Positions 1 to 6,919 of a DNA stretch of 64,000 bases are shown piece by piece (position 1 is the first letter of the stretch; every line of letters begins with the position of its first letter). The notes beneath the pieces are model-generated. The model did no database searches, was not told where the DNA came from, and saw only the letters and a list, made by a program, of their open reading frames with translations. The position numbers and the translations under genes are program-made. Origin of the DNA: DATBRG01 sp036560445 (GTDB taxonomy: Bacteria > Pseudomonadota > Gammaproteobacteria > Burkholderiales > Methylophilaceae); NCBI GenBank assembly GCA_036560445.1, contig DATBRG010000027.1:1-64000 (forward strand), in the 5' to 3' direction.

Positions 1-244
1 TGATCCGATCGGCAAAGAAGTAGTCGTCTATCCATACATCGTCATGCATAAATACAACGATGTCAGTCTTGTCTTGCGAAAGGATATATGAATTATAGAC
101 TTCCGGAAGTCCGCGCTTGTTCTCAAAACTGATACGTGGAGCCAGGCGATTATCATAGGCCAGGCGTTTAAGTGACAACCCCAAAGCAGAGTTACTCCAA
201 AATTCGCTCTCGGACTTTCTGGATGCACTGATGATATCAATCAT
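1..244 (-). CDS. Glycosyltransferase family 2-like protein, 5' part (runs off the left edge)
   Basis: An open frame starts with ATG at 244 and stays open to base 1, giving about 81 N-terminal residues. It begins MIDIISASRKSES and contains EVYNSYILSQ followed by DIVVFMHDDVWIDD. A short sugar-binding-like N terminus, a YN motif and then a hydrophobic strand ending in HDD is the pattern I associate with StrF-type/Glyco_tranf_2_5 glycosyltransferases, where the acidic pair binds the nucleotide-sugar metal. The sugar and acceptor cannot be told. It is transcribed away from the retron to its right. An overlapping frame starting with TTG at 240 is a shadow. The assignment is moderate because most of the gene is missing. 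Confidence 0.6.
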   Translation of the reverse strand, partial: MIDIISASRKSESEFWSNSALGLSLKRLAYDNRLAPRISFENKRGLPEVYNSYILSQDKTDIVVFMHDDVWIDDYFFADRI

Positions 245-332
245 GGGAACTGTATTTTCGTAGGCTAGGCAGCCACAATTGTATGATAAATTTTAATTAA
301 AAGTGGGTCACTCGAAACAAGGAGCTACTTTC

Positions 333-401
333 ATGCATAAGTTGCGGTCCCGAAGCTATTCACTAAATTATTTGAATGCATACAAATCAGGTATGCTATA
401 A
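333..401 (+). CDS. Possible 22-aa leader peptide upstream of the retron
   Basis: ATG at 333 is preceded by AAGGAG at a spacing of 8 nt and followed by 22 codons (MHKLRSRSYSLNYLNAYK then SGML) before TAA at 399-401. The peptide is basic. The strong ribosome-binding site is the only support; no promoter is evident just upstream and no family is recognised. It ends exactly where the long inverted repeat at 401-429 begins. It could be chance or a remnant. Confidence 0.2.
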   Translation: MHKLRSRSYSLNYLNAYKSGML

Positions 402-429
402 ATAATATTCGCTACAAGCGAATATTATT
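401..429. repeat. Perfect 13-bp inverted repeat abutting the retron promoter
   Basis: AATAATATTCGCT (401-413), spacer ACA, then AGCGAATATTATT (417-429): a flawless palindrome whose last base is the first T of the -35 TTGACA at 429-434. Its position directly against the -35 element suggests an operator, most simply for the HTH protein encoded in the same operon. A hairpin function in RNA is possible, but there is no T tract and no upstream gene on this strand that needs termination. Confidence 0.6.
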
Positions 430-457
430 TGACACTTACATGCGAATTTGCTCTAAT
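429..457 (+). promoter_or_regulatory. Sigma-70 promoter of the retron operon
   Basis: TTGACA (429-434), a 17-bp spacer, then TCTAAT (452-457); 11 of 12 positions match consensus. The predicted start is near 464, just where the structured RNA begins. The 13-bp palindrome at 401-429 touches the -35 element. Confidence 0.75.
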
Positions 458-463
458 GATGTC

Positions 464-743
464 GTGGTAAGAGCACAATCGCTGAGTAGTTTGGGCTGAG
501 TAATCAGCTGTGGAGTCTTCGGACTCTGATGTGTGCCCCGCACAACTCTCTGGTCGCATTGGTTGGTGTAGTGAGAGCTGTGCAGCACAGGCATGTCTGA
601 ACAACGGTTCAGACATGCGTTAGTGGAGAGGTTAAAACTTGTCGTTAGCTCTTCCGTGGTTACGTACAGCGGACCGTTGCAATTCGCAACGGGGTAACCA
701 AGGAGATATCCCATGTGGAATTTTTTAACCACTATACGACAAG
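464..743 (+). ncRNA. Candidate retron msr-msd RNA
   Basis: The stretch from the predicted start to about 743 is dense with stems: GCTGA-GTAA-TCAGC (495-508), GAGTC-TTCG-GACTC (513-526), an 11-bp stem with one mismatch (540-550/573-583), a perfect 12-bp stem with loop AACG (591-602/607-618), and a long composite hairpin at about 638-743 (638-645/736-743, 649-653/701-705, 657-663/694-700, 674-680/686-692). An AGC at 472-474, directly after GTGGTAA (464-470), could hold the branching guanosine; that heptamer can pair with 725-732 as a1/a2. An alternative a1/a2 is 479-485 with 746-752. Its place upstream of a retron-type reverse transcriptase supports the call. Exact msr, msd and a1/a2 limits are inferred and the 3' end is uncertain. 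Confidence 0.7.
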
Positions 744-859
744 GGTTAGCGAAAAAGGTGAAAACATGGGTGAAGAAGCCAATTACGTTTAGATTTGCAG
801 CATTCTGTTTAAATCTCGTAAATATGGCTATCCGAATCTACGATCACTTTAATCGCTAA
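713..859 (+). CDS. 48-aa strongly basic small protein overlapping the retron msd, putative toxin
   Basis: ATG at 713 has a strong Shine-Dalgarno AAGGAG at 700-705 (spacing 7) and runs 48 codons to TAA at 857-859, 26 bp before the HTH start codon. It begins MWNFLTTIRQGLAKKVKTW. It carries about nine Lys/Arg against one Asp, and residues 26-43 form a hydrophobic or amphipathic stretch (FRFAAFCLNL then VNMAIRIY). The Shine-Dalgarno and start codon lie inside the long hairpin at 638-743, with AGGAG pairing to CTCTT at 649-653. Translation should therefore be blocked when that RNA folds, and the msDNA copied from it would be antisense to the start region. A cationic membrane-active effector is my inference; no family is recognised. 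Confidence 0.6.
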   Translation: MWNFLTTIRQGLAKKVKTWVKKPITFRFAAFCLNLVNMAIRIYDHFNR

Positions 860-885
860 CAACCTCTCATTTCTAAGGGATATAG

Positions 886-1188
886 ATGTTAAACAGAGCA
901 TTAAAACTTATACGGACTTATCACCAATATTCTCAGACTGATCTTGCAAAACGCCTAGATATATCTAACTCCTATTTATGTGAGATTGAGAAAGGGGAAA
1001 AGAGCCCAGGCATTGATTTATTGAATAAATATTCAATAATATTCAAGATGCCAACTTCTACGATTTTGCTATTTTCAGAAGAAATGAACAGAAATGGCGG
1101 CGCTGGAAGCAAGCTAAAAGTACTAGCAGCTAATAAGGTTCTTCGTTTACTTGAATGGATTGATGAAGTAGACGCAATCGAGCAGTGA
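886..1188 (+). CDS. XRE/Cro-CI-type helix-turn-helix protein of the retron
   Basis: 100 aa, with ATG preceded by AAGGGA at a suitable distance. Residues 4-58 fit an HTH_3 domain: ALKLIRTYHQYSQTDLAKRL then DISNSYLCEIEKGEKSPG, with the usual Q-x-LA and S-x-L-x-x-IE-x-G pattern. Residues 60-100 form a leucine-rich tail ending LRLLEWIDEVDAIEQ that could dimerise. The stop codon overlaps the RT start (TGATG), so the two are translationally coupled. HTH proteins are known partners in one retron class (type VI as I recall it). It may autoregulate through the palindrome at 401-429. Whether it acts as effector, antitoxin or repressor is not visible in the sequence. Confidence 0.85.
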   Translation: MLNRALKLIRTYHQYSQTDLAKRLDISNSYLCEIEKGEKSPGIDLLNKYSIIFKMPTSTILLFSEEMNRNGGAGSKLKVLAANKVLRLLEWIDEVDAIEQ

Positions 1189-2078
1189 TGAAAAAATCTT
1201 ATTCAATTGATCAATCTCCGCTCTATTCAATTCGCGGGCTTAAGCAGCTTGAAGATAGACTAAAACTTAAATTAAGTCGCCTTGAAAAATTGCTACGACC
1301 CCAAGGGTATCGGACTTTTAGGAACGACAACGATAGAGATATCCAGCACCCTGTTGGTTGGTTAGCTGATGTTCATGGACGTATCGCTAGAAACCTGGCT
1401 AAAATTGACACTCCAAACTATGTTTATTCACGAAAGTATCGATCTTATGTCGATAATGCATACCAACATACTGGATATCAGCCCTTAGTAAAAACCGACA
1501 TTTCAAACTTTTATCCATCAACTGACTATACCAAGGTCAAGGATATGTTTTTTCGAGAGTTCAAATGTTCTAAGGATGTTTCTGCAATACTTGCAAAAAT
1601 ATGCTGTTTTAGGCAAGAACATTTGCCAACGGGTAGCGCAATAAGTGGATATATAGCTTTTTTTGCAAACAAGCCGCTGTTTGATCAGGTTCAAGAGTAT
1701 GCGATATCCAATGGGTGCACATTCACTCTGTATGTAGACGATTTGACTATTTCCGGACCAGCTGCATCCAAGCGGCTTATCAGTAAAGTTGTTGGGTTAA
1801 TACGACAGCATGGCTATCTGGCTAAGAGATCAAAAACAAAAACATTTGCACAATCGGCTGTAAAAACAGTCACGGGTGTTGTCATCAAAGGCAATAGATG
1901 TCTTCCGCAAAACGAAAAACTTAAAGAGATTGTTGATACTAAAGTCGCTATTTCTATAGAGAATGACCCTATTGTTAAGGAACGTTTGAAACGTTCCCTT
2001 AAGGGTAGATTATTGCAAAAGTCACAAATTGAAAAAATTAATGACGGAATCGATGAATATCAATTAATTTACTCTTGA
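1188..2078 (+). CDS. Retron-type reverse transcriptase
   Basis: 296 aa from the ATG overlapping the HTH stop; a GTG three bases earlier is the alternative. It synthesises msDNA by priming from a 2'-OH within the ncRNA. RT motifs are in order: region X NAYQH (90-94), catalytic Asp in VKTDISNF (D104), LPTGSAISG (146-154), YVDD (182-185), and the retron-specific VTG of region Y (228-230). NAxxH together with VTG separates retron RTs from group II intron and DGR enzymes. The length is typical of a stand-alone retron RT with no fused domain. The operon is ncRNA, 48-aa ORF, HTH, RT. The gene is AT-richer than the housekeeping genes downstream, consistent with acquisition as a defence module. Confidence 0.93.
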   Translation: MKKSYSIDQSPLYSIRGLKQLEDRLKLKLSRLEKLLRPQGYRTFRNDNDRDIQHPVGWLADVHGRIARNLAKIDTPNYVYSRKYRSYVDNAYQHTGYQPLVKTDISNFYPSTDYTKVKDMFFREFKCSKDVSAILAKICCFRQEHLPTGSAISGYIAFFANKPLFDQVQEYAISNGCTFTLYVDDLTISGPAASKRLISKVVGLIRQHGYLAKRSKTKTFAQSAVKTVTGVVIKGNRCLPQNEKLKEIVDTKVAISIENDPIVKERLKRSLKGRLLQKSQIEKINDGIDEYQLIYS

Positions 2079-2186
2079 GGCGTAGCTTCTAATAAATCTC
2101 TAATCGAACACGTTGATTGACTGTCGGTAATAATTACTGTCGAGATGAGAGAAGCGGCTATGTTTAGGCTAAGTGCTACTAAATGA

Positions 2187-2212
2187 AAAGGGCTAGCCTA
2201 AGCTAACCCTTT
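2187..2212 (-). terminator. Intrinsic terminator after the tRNA genes
   Basis: AAAGGGCTAGC (2187-2197) and GCTAACCCTTT (2202-2212) form an 11-bp stem with one mismatch. On the minus strand the stem is followed by a CTTTTCATTT tract, as expected for termination of the leftward tRNA transcript 8 bp after tRNA-Arg. It may also slow transcription from the retron side. Confidence 0.6.
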
Positions 2213-2219
2213 GAAATTG

Positions 2220-2296
2220 TGGCGCGCCCGAAGAGATTCGAACTCCTGACCCCTTGGTTCGTAGCCAAGTACTCTATCCAGCTGAGCTACGGGCGC
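2220..2296 (-). tRNA. tRNA-Arg (anticodon ACG)
   Basis: On the minus strand a 77-nt cloverleaf starts GCGCCCGTAGC. The anticodon loop is CT-ACG-AA within CTTGG/CCAAG, the T loop is GTTCGAATC, the acceptor is CGGGCGC with discriminator G, and CCA is encoded (2220-2222). Confidence 0.97.
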
Positions 2297-2375
2297 GTGA
2301 GGCGTGCATTATACTTGAAGCAGGGTTTTATTCCAGTGGAATAAGCCTTGCTGATAATTGCCGTCATATAAATGT

Positions 2376-2469
2376 TGGCGGAGAGCGAGGGATTCGAACC
2401 CTCGATACAGGTTTAAGCCCGTATGCTTCCTTAGCAGGGAAGTGCCTTCGACCACTCGGCCAGCTCTCC
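2376..2469 (-). tRNA. tRNA-Ser (anticodon GCU)
   Basis: A 94-nt class II tRNA on the minus strand: acceptor GGAGAGC/GCTCTCC, anticodon loop CT-GCT-AA flanked by CTTCC/GGAAG, a long variable arm, GGTTCGAATCC in the T arm and encoded CCA. It lies 79 bp upstream of tRNA-Arg and is probably co-transcribed with it. Confidence 0.97.
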
Positions 2470-2501
2470 GCACGAGGGCGTAACGATACGCGAAACCACC
2501 C

Positions 2502-2526
2502 TAAAAATCAAACCGAATGCGGTTTG
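2502..2526 (-). terminator. Intrinsic terminator downstream of lysC
   Basis: Read leftward: CAAACCG-CATT-CGGTTTG followed by ATTTTTA. A 7-bp perfect stem plus a T run lies 5 bp after the lysC stop, closing the long leftward housekeeping operon before the tRNA genes. Confidence 0.7.
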
Positions 2527-2531
2527 CCGGA

Positions 2532-3761
2532 TTATGCTTCTTCCAGCTCAAAAGCCTTGTGTAGTACGCGTACGGCTAGCTCCATATATTTCTCGTCGAT
2601 GACTACAGCAATCTTGATTTCAGAGGTGGAGATCATCTGCAGGTTGATACCTTCTTCTGCCAGTGTACGGAACATCTGGCTAGCGATCCCCACATGCGAA
2701 CGCATGCCAACGCCAACTACAGATACCTTGGCGATCTTGTCGTCGCCCACAATCTCGCGCGCACTGATATGGCTCTGTACCTTACCCCTGAGGATGGTTA
2801 GCGCTTTACTAAGTTCATTTTTGTGCACGGTGAAGGTGAAGTCGGTCGTGCCATCTGCACTGACGTTCTGGATAATCATATCCACATCAATATTGGCATC
2901 GGCGATAGGCCCCAGAATCTGGTAAGCAATACCTGGGCGATCTGGCACGCCGAGTACGGTCACTTTGGCTTCGTCGCGATTAAACGCAATGCCAGAGATA
3001 ATAGGTTCTTCCATGTTGTCCTCATTTTCCTCAAATGTAATCAGTGTGCCTTCGCCTTCTTCTTCAAAGCTGGAGAGCACACGTAGTTTGACCTTATATT
3101 TACCGGCAAACTCAACAGAACGAATCTGCAATACCTTGGAGCCTTGGCTGGCAAGCTCCAGCATTTCTTCAAAGGTGATGGATTTCAGGCGGCGCGCTTC
3201 AGGCACCACACGCGGGTCAGTGGTGTAAACGCCATCGACATCGGTATATATCTGGCATTCGTCAGCATTCAGCGCCGCAGCCAGTGCCACACCAGTGGTA
3301 TCGGAGCCACCGCGGCCTAGGGTAGTGATGTTGCCGTGCTCATCTACGCCCTGAAAGCCCGCAACCACAACCACATAGCCCGCATCAAGGTCGGCCTGGA
3401 TATTGGCCTGGTCGATATTGAGTATGCGTGCCTTGTTAAAGGCGCTATTGGTTAGAATGCGTACCTGCGCGCCGGTGTAGCTCTTGGCTTTCACGCCGAG
3501 ATCCATCAATGCCATGGAAGTCAGGCCGATAGTCACTTGCTCGCCAGTCGCTACCATTACATCCAACTCGCGCGGGTCGGGCTCCGGCATGATCTCCTTA
3601 GCCAAAGCAATCAGGCGGTTGGTTTCGCCAGACATGGCTGACACCACCACCACCACTTGATGCCCAAGTGCCCTGTAGCGCGCCACACGGCGTGCCAGGT
3701 TACGGATACGCTCGGGGTTGGCGACTGAGGTGCCGCCGTATTTTTGTACGATTAATGCCAT
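2532..3761 (-). CDS. lysC: Aspartate kinase
   Basis: 409 aa. Phosphorylates L-aspartate, the first step to lysine, threonine, methionine and diaminopimelate. The N terminus has the KYGGTS nucleotide/aspartate motif (residues 8-13). FQGVDEHGNITTLGRGGSDT is the kinase GRGGSD signature, and two C-terminal ACT domains (about 265-409, including VTVLGVPDRPGIAYQILGPI) mark the feedback-regulated class. The length matches monofunctional LysC of betaproteobacteria. It is the last gene of a leftward run, 24 bp after alaS, and is followed by an intrinsic terminator. The alaS-lysC pairing is common in this group. Confidence 0.96.
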   Translation of the reverse strand: MALIVQKYGGTSVANPERIRNLARRVARYRALGHQVVVVVSAMSGETNRLIALAKEIMPEPDPRELDVMVATGEQVTIGLTSMALMDLGVKAKSYTGAQVRILTNSAFNKARILNIDQANIQADLDAGYVVVVAGFQGVDEHGNITTLGRGGSDTTGVALAAALNADECQIYTDVDGVYTTDPRVVPEARRLKSITFEEMLELASQGSKVLQIRSVEFAGKYKVKLRVLSSFEEEGEGTLITFEENEDNMEEPIISGIAFNRDEAKVTVLGVPDRPGIAYQILGPIADANIDVDMIIQNVSADGTTDFTFTVHKNELSKALTILRGKVQSHISAREIVGDDKIAKVSVVGVGMRSHVGIASQMFRTLAEEGINLQMISTSEIKIAVVIDEKYMELAVRVLHKAFELEEA

Positions 3762-3785
3762 AGTTATTTGATAGTTACCTAGTTA

Positions 3786-6416
3786 TCAACTTAGTTGTTG
3801 TTTTACCCAATCATTCACACTAGCCAGTGCTTGCGGCAACTTGCTGGCATCAGTCCCGCCCGCCATCGCCATATCGGGGCGGCCGCCACCTTTACCGCCG
3901 ACTTGCGTCGCGACGAAATTCACCAGCTCGCCAGCCTTGATCTTGCCAGTTACATCCTTGCTCACTGCCGCCACAAGGCTCACCTTATCACCTTCAGTTA
4001 CGGCCAGCAGCAGGGCACAGTTGCGGAGCTTGTCCTTGAGCTTGTCAGCCACCTCTCGCAAGCCTTTGCTATCGACGCCCTCAAGTTTCGCTGCCAGTAC
4101 CTTAATGCCGGCGATATCCACTGCCTGATTGACAAGGTCGTCGCCCTGGCTGGATGCCATTCTGGATTTCAAGCGCTCAAGCTCTTTCTCGAGAGCTTTC
4201 TTCTCCTCTTGCAACATCTGAACAGCTGACTCGACTTGTCCACCACCTGCAGCAACTCTTAAGTGCTTGGCAATTTCATAAAACTCTTGAAGTTGATTGT
4301 TCATCATCGCAAAAGCATTTGAGCCTGTTGTCGCTTCTATGCGCCGCACACCCGCAGCTACGCCACTTTCTGAATATATTTTAAATACCCCAATATCACC
4401 GGTTCTGGCAACGTGTGTGCCGCCGCATAATTCGCGACTGGAGCCAATATCAAGTACGCGGACTTTATCGCCATACTTCTCGCCAAACAACATCATGGCG
4501 CCTGTTTTTTGTGCGGACTCAATGTCCATCTCACGTGCAAGGGCGGAGGTGTTAGCCATAATCTCGGCATTGACGATTAGTTCCACCTGGCGGATTTCTT
4601 CATCCGTCATCGGCGCATTGTGCACGAAGTCGAAGCGCGTTTTGTCGGTATCCACCAGCGAGCCTTTCTGCTGCACATGGCTGCCCAGCACTTCACGTAG
4701 CGCTTTGTGCATAAGGTGGGTGGCCGAGTGGTTGCGCATGGTACGGCTGCGGGCAACTATATCGACTTTGGCACTTACTTGGCCGCCAACAGATATGGTG
4801 CCGGTTTTCAGCACGCCATGATGGCCAAATACGCTGGCCTGAATCTTCTGTGTGTCTTCTACGGAAAAAATACCATCACTACCGTGCAGCACGCCTTGGT
4901 CGCCTACCTGGCCGCCAGATTCTGCATAAAAAGGTGTATTGTCGAGCACGACCACACCAAGCTCGCCTTCCTTGAGTTGGTTCACAGCAGTGCCGTCCTT
5001 GTACAGCGCCAGCACTGTGGCTTTAGTTTCCAGTGTTTCATAACCTTGGAAGATGGTCGGTTTGCCATCATATTCAAGGTTGGCTGCCATCTTGAATTTA
5101 CCGGCAGCACGCGCCTGGTCTTTTTGCCGTGCCATAGCGCTATCAAACGCGGCAGAATCCACAGTCACGCTGCGTTCGCGGCAGATATCGGCAGTGAGGT
5201 CGAGGGGGAAGCCGTAAGTATCGTGCAGCTTAAAGGCGGTTTCGCCATTAAATACTTCGCTGCCGCTCTTGGCCATTTCCGCCAATTCGGTTTCCAGGAT
5301 TTCCATGCCGTGGGCAATGGTCTCGAAGAAGCGCTCTTCTTCCTGGCGCAGTACATCCATCACACGCTGTTTGCCAGTGGCAAGTTCAGGATAGGCTTCG
5401 CCCATTTCGGCAACTAGGTCTGGCACCATCTTGTGGAAGAACGCAGTGCGTGTACCCAGCTTGTAGCCATGACGGATAGCGCGGCGAATGATGCGGCGCA
5501 GCACATAACCGCGACCTTCGTTGCCGGGGATGACGCCGTCGGCAATTAGGAAGCTACAGGCGCGGATGTGGTCAGCCAATACTTTCAGTGAAGGGCTATT
5601 CAGGTCCGTGGCTTTGGTCTCGCGGGCGGCGGCCGCAATTAGCGTCTGGAACAGGTCAATTTCATAATTGGCATGTACGCCCTGCAAGACAGCCGATATA
5701 CGCTCCAAGCCCATGCCGGTATCCACTGATGGCTTTGGCAGCTTGTGCATCACACCTGCTTCGTCGCGGTTGAACTGCATGAACACGTTGTTCCAGATTT
5801 CGATGAAGCGGTCGCCATCTTCATCAGGAGAGCCCGGAGGGCCGCCCGGGATGTGCGCACCGTGATCGTAGAAAATTTCGGTACAGGGACCGCAAGGGCC
5901 GGTGTCGCCCATCATCCAGAAATTGTCTGAGGCATAACGCGCGCCTTTGTTATCGCCGATGCGAATCACACGCTCGGCAGGCATGCCGATTTCTTTGGTC
6001 CAGATGTCGTAGGCTTCGTCATCCTCGGCGTAGACGGTGACGGTGAGCTTGTCTTTCGGCAGCTTGAAAACTACGGTCAGCAATTCCCAAGCGTAGTGGA
6101 TGGCATCTTTCTTGAAGTAATCGCCGAAGCTGAAATTACCCAGCATCTCGAAAAAGGTGTGATGGCGTGCGGTGTAGCCCACATTCTCAAGGTCATTGTG
6201 CTTGCCGCCAGCACGTACACACTTCTGGCTGCTGGCAGCGCGGGTATAGGGGCGTTTGTCGAAGCCGAGGAATACATCCTTGAACTGGTTCATGCCGGCA
6301 TTGGTGAATAGCAGCGTAGGGTCTCCGGCTGGCACCAGTGAGCTGGAGGCCACCACCTGGTGGCCTTTGGAGGCGAAGAAATCCAGGAACTGTTGTCGTA
6401 TCTCTTTACTTTTCAT
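3786..6416 (-). CDS. alaS: Alanyl-tRNA synthetase
   Basis: 876 aa, the full length for AlaRS. Charges tRNA-Ala and hydrolyses mischarged Ser/Gly. The class II catalytic core starts at the N terminus (EIRQQFLDFFASKGH, then FTNAGMNQFKDVFLG). The editing domain shows the zinc motif HSATHLMH and CGGTH around residues 565-670. The DHHA1/C-Ala domain ends in GGKGGGRPDMAMAGG. It lies 23 bp downstream of recX in the leftward operon. Nothing unusual is seen. Confidence 0.98.
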   Translation of the reverse strand: MKSKEIRQQFLDFFASKGHQVVASSSLVPAGDPTLLFTNAGMNQFKDVFLGFDKRPYTRAASSQKCVRAGGKHNDLENVGYTARHHTFFEMLGNFSFGDYFKKDAIHYAWELLTVVFKLPKDKLTVTVYAEDDEAYDIWTKEIGMPAERVIRIGDNKGARYASDNFWMMGDTGPCGPCTEIFYDHGAHIPGGPPGSPDEDGDRFIEIWNNVFMQFNRDEAGVMHKLPKPSVDTGMGLERISAVLQGVHANYEIDLFQTLIAAAARETKATDLNSPSLKVLADHIRACSFLIADGVIPGNEGRGYVLRRIIRRAIRHGYKLGTRTAFFHKMVPDLVAEMGEAYPELATGKQRVMDVLRQEEERFFETIAHGMEILETELAEMAKSGSEVFNGETAFKLHDTYGFPLDLTADICRERSVTVDSAAFDSAMARQKDQARAAGKFKMAANLEYDGKPTIFQGYETLETKATVLALYKDGTAVNQLKEGELGVVVLDNTPFYAESGGQVGDQGVLHGSDGIFSVEDTQKIQASVFGHHGVLKTGTISVGGQVSAKVDIVARSRTMRNHSATHLMHKALREVLGSHVQQKGSLVDTDKTRFDFVHNAPMTDEEIRQVELIVNAEIMANTSALAREMDIESAQKTGAMMLFGEKYGDKVRVLDIGSSRELCGGTHVARTGDIGVFKIYSESGVAAGVRRIEATTGSNAFAMMNNQLQEFYEIAKHLRVAAGGGQVESAVQMLQEEKKALEKELERLKSRMASSQGDDLVNQAVDIAGIKVLAAKLEGVDSKGLREVADKLKDKLRNCALLLAVTEGDKVSLVAAVSKDVTGKIKAGELVNFVATQVGGKGGGRPDMAMAGGTDASKLPQALASVNDWVKQQLS

Positions 6417-6439
6417 TTGCGTGAGCTTTATCGATTTCG

Positions 6440-6919
6440 CTATTCATCATCAGTTGTGCTGTTCAGCACGCGTTTAATTACATCAAATCCATAACCGCGG
6501 CTCTGTAAGAATCGAGCCTGCTTTGCCCATTCGTTGCGGTTTGTGGGCAATGTGCCGAATTTCTTTTGCCACACTGCCCTGGCATTTTCCAAATCATCAA
6601 TCCCGGTGGTTGCCTGCGCAACCAGGTCTTCCGAAACGCCTTTTTCGCGTAATTCATGCGCCAGCTTCTGGCTGCCGAATTTGCCTTGCTTGGCACTGAC
6701 TACCTGCTCGGCGAAGCGTTCATCTGAAAGCCAGCCGCACTTCTTGAAGTCTTGCAGCAAGCTTTCCAGGTCATCGCCTTCAGCCACATGCGGTAACAGC
6801 TTACGGTGGAGTTCTTTTGCCGAGTGTTCACGTCGCGCCAGATAGCCCAATGCACGGGCTCTTAAGCTGAGGCCTTGGCCACCTTTAAAGTCGTCAGGAT
6901 TAAAGGTCGGTTTCGTCAT
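6440..6919 (-). CDS. recX: Regulatory protein RecX
   Basis: 159 aa. RecX binds RecA filaments and limits recombinase activity. The sequence shows the three-helix repeats typical of the family: ALGYLARREHSAKELHRKL, then CGWLSDERFAEQVVSAKQGK and FGSQKLAHELREKGVSEDL. ATG at 6919 overlaps the last 20 nt of recA, so the two are coupled and RecX dosage follows RecA. This is the standard proteobacterial recA-recX arrangement. Confidence 0.95.
   Translation of the reverse strand: MTKPTFNPDDFKGGQGLSLRARALGYLARREHSAKELHRKLLPHVAEGDDLESLLQDFKKCGWLSDERFAEQVVSAKQGKFGSQKLAHELREKGVSEDLVAQATTGIDDLENARAVWQKKFGTLPTNRNEWAKQARFLQSRGYGFDVIKRVLNSTTDDE

Noticed and set aside
2220..2296. tRNA-Arg as the integration site (att) of the retron region
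   Set aside because: No copy of the tRNA 3' end was found in 1-2200 and no integrase gene is present.
2254..2925. 223-aa rightward frame across the tRNA genes into lysC
   Set aside because: It reads through tRNA-Arg and tRNA-Ser and then antisense to lysC; the contained tRNA-derived peptide GERGIRTLDTGLSP is a well-known artefact pattern.
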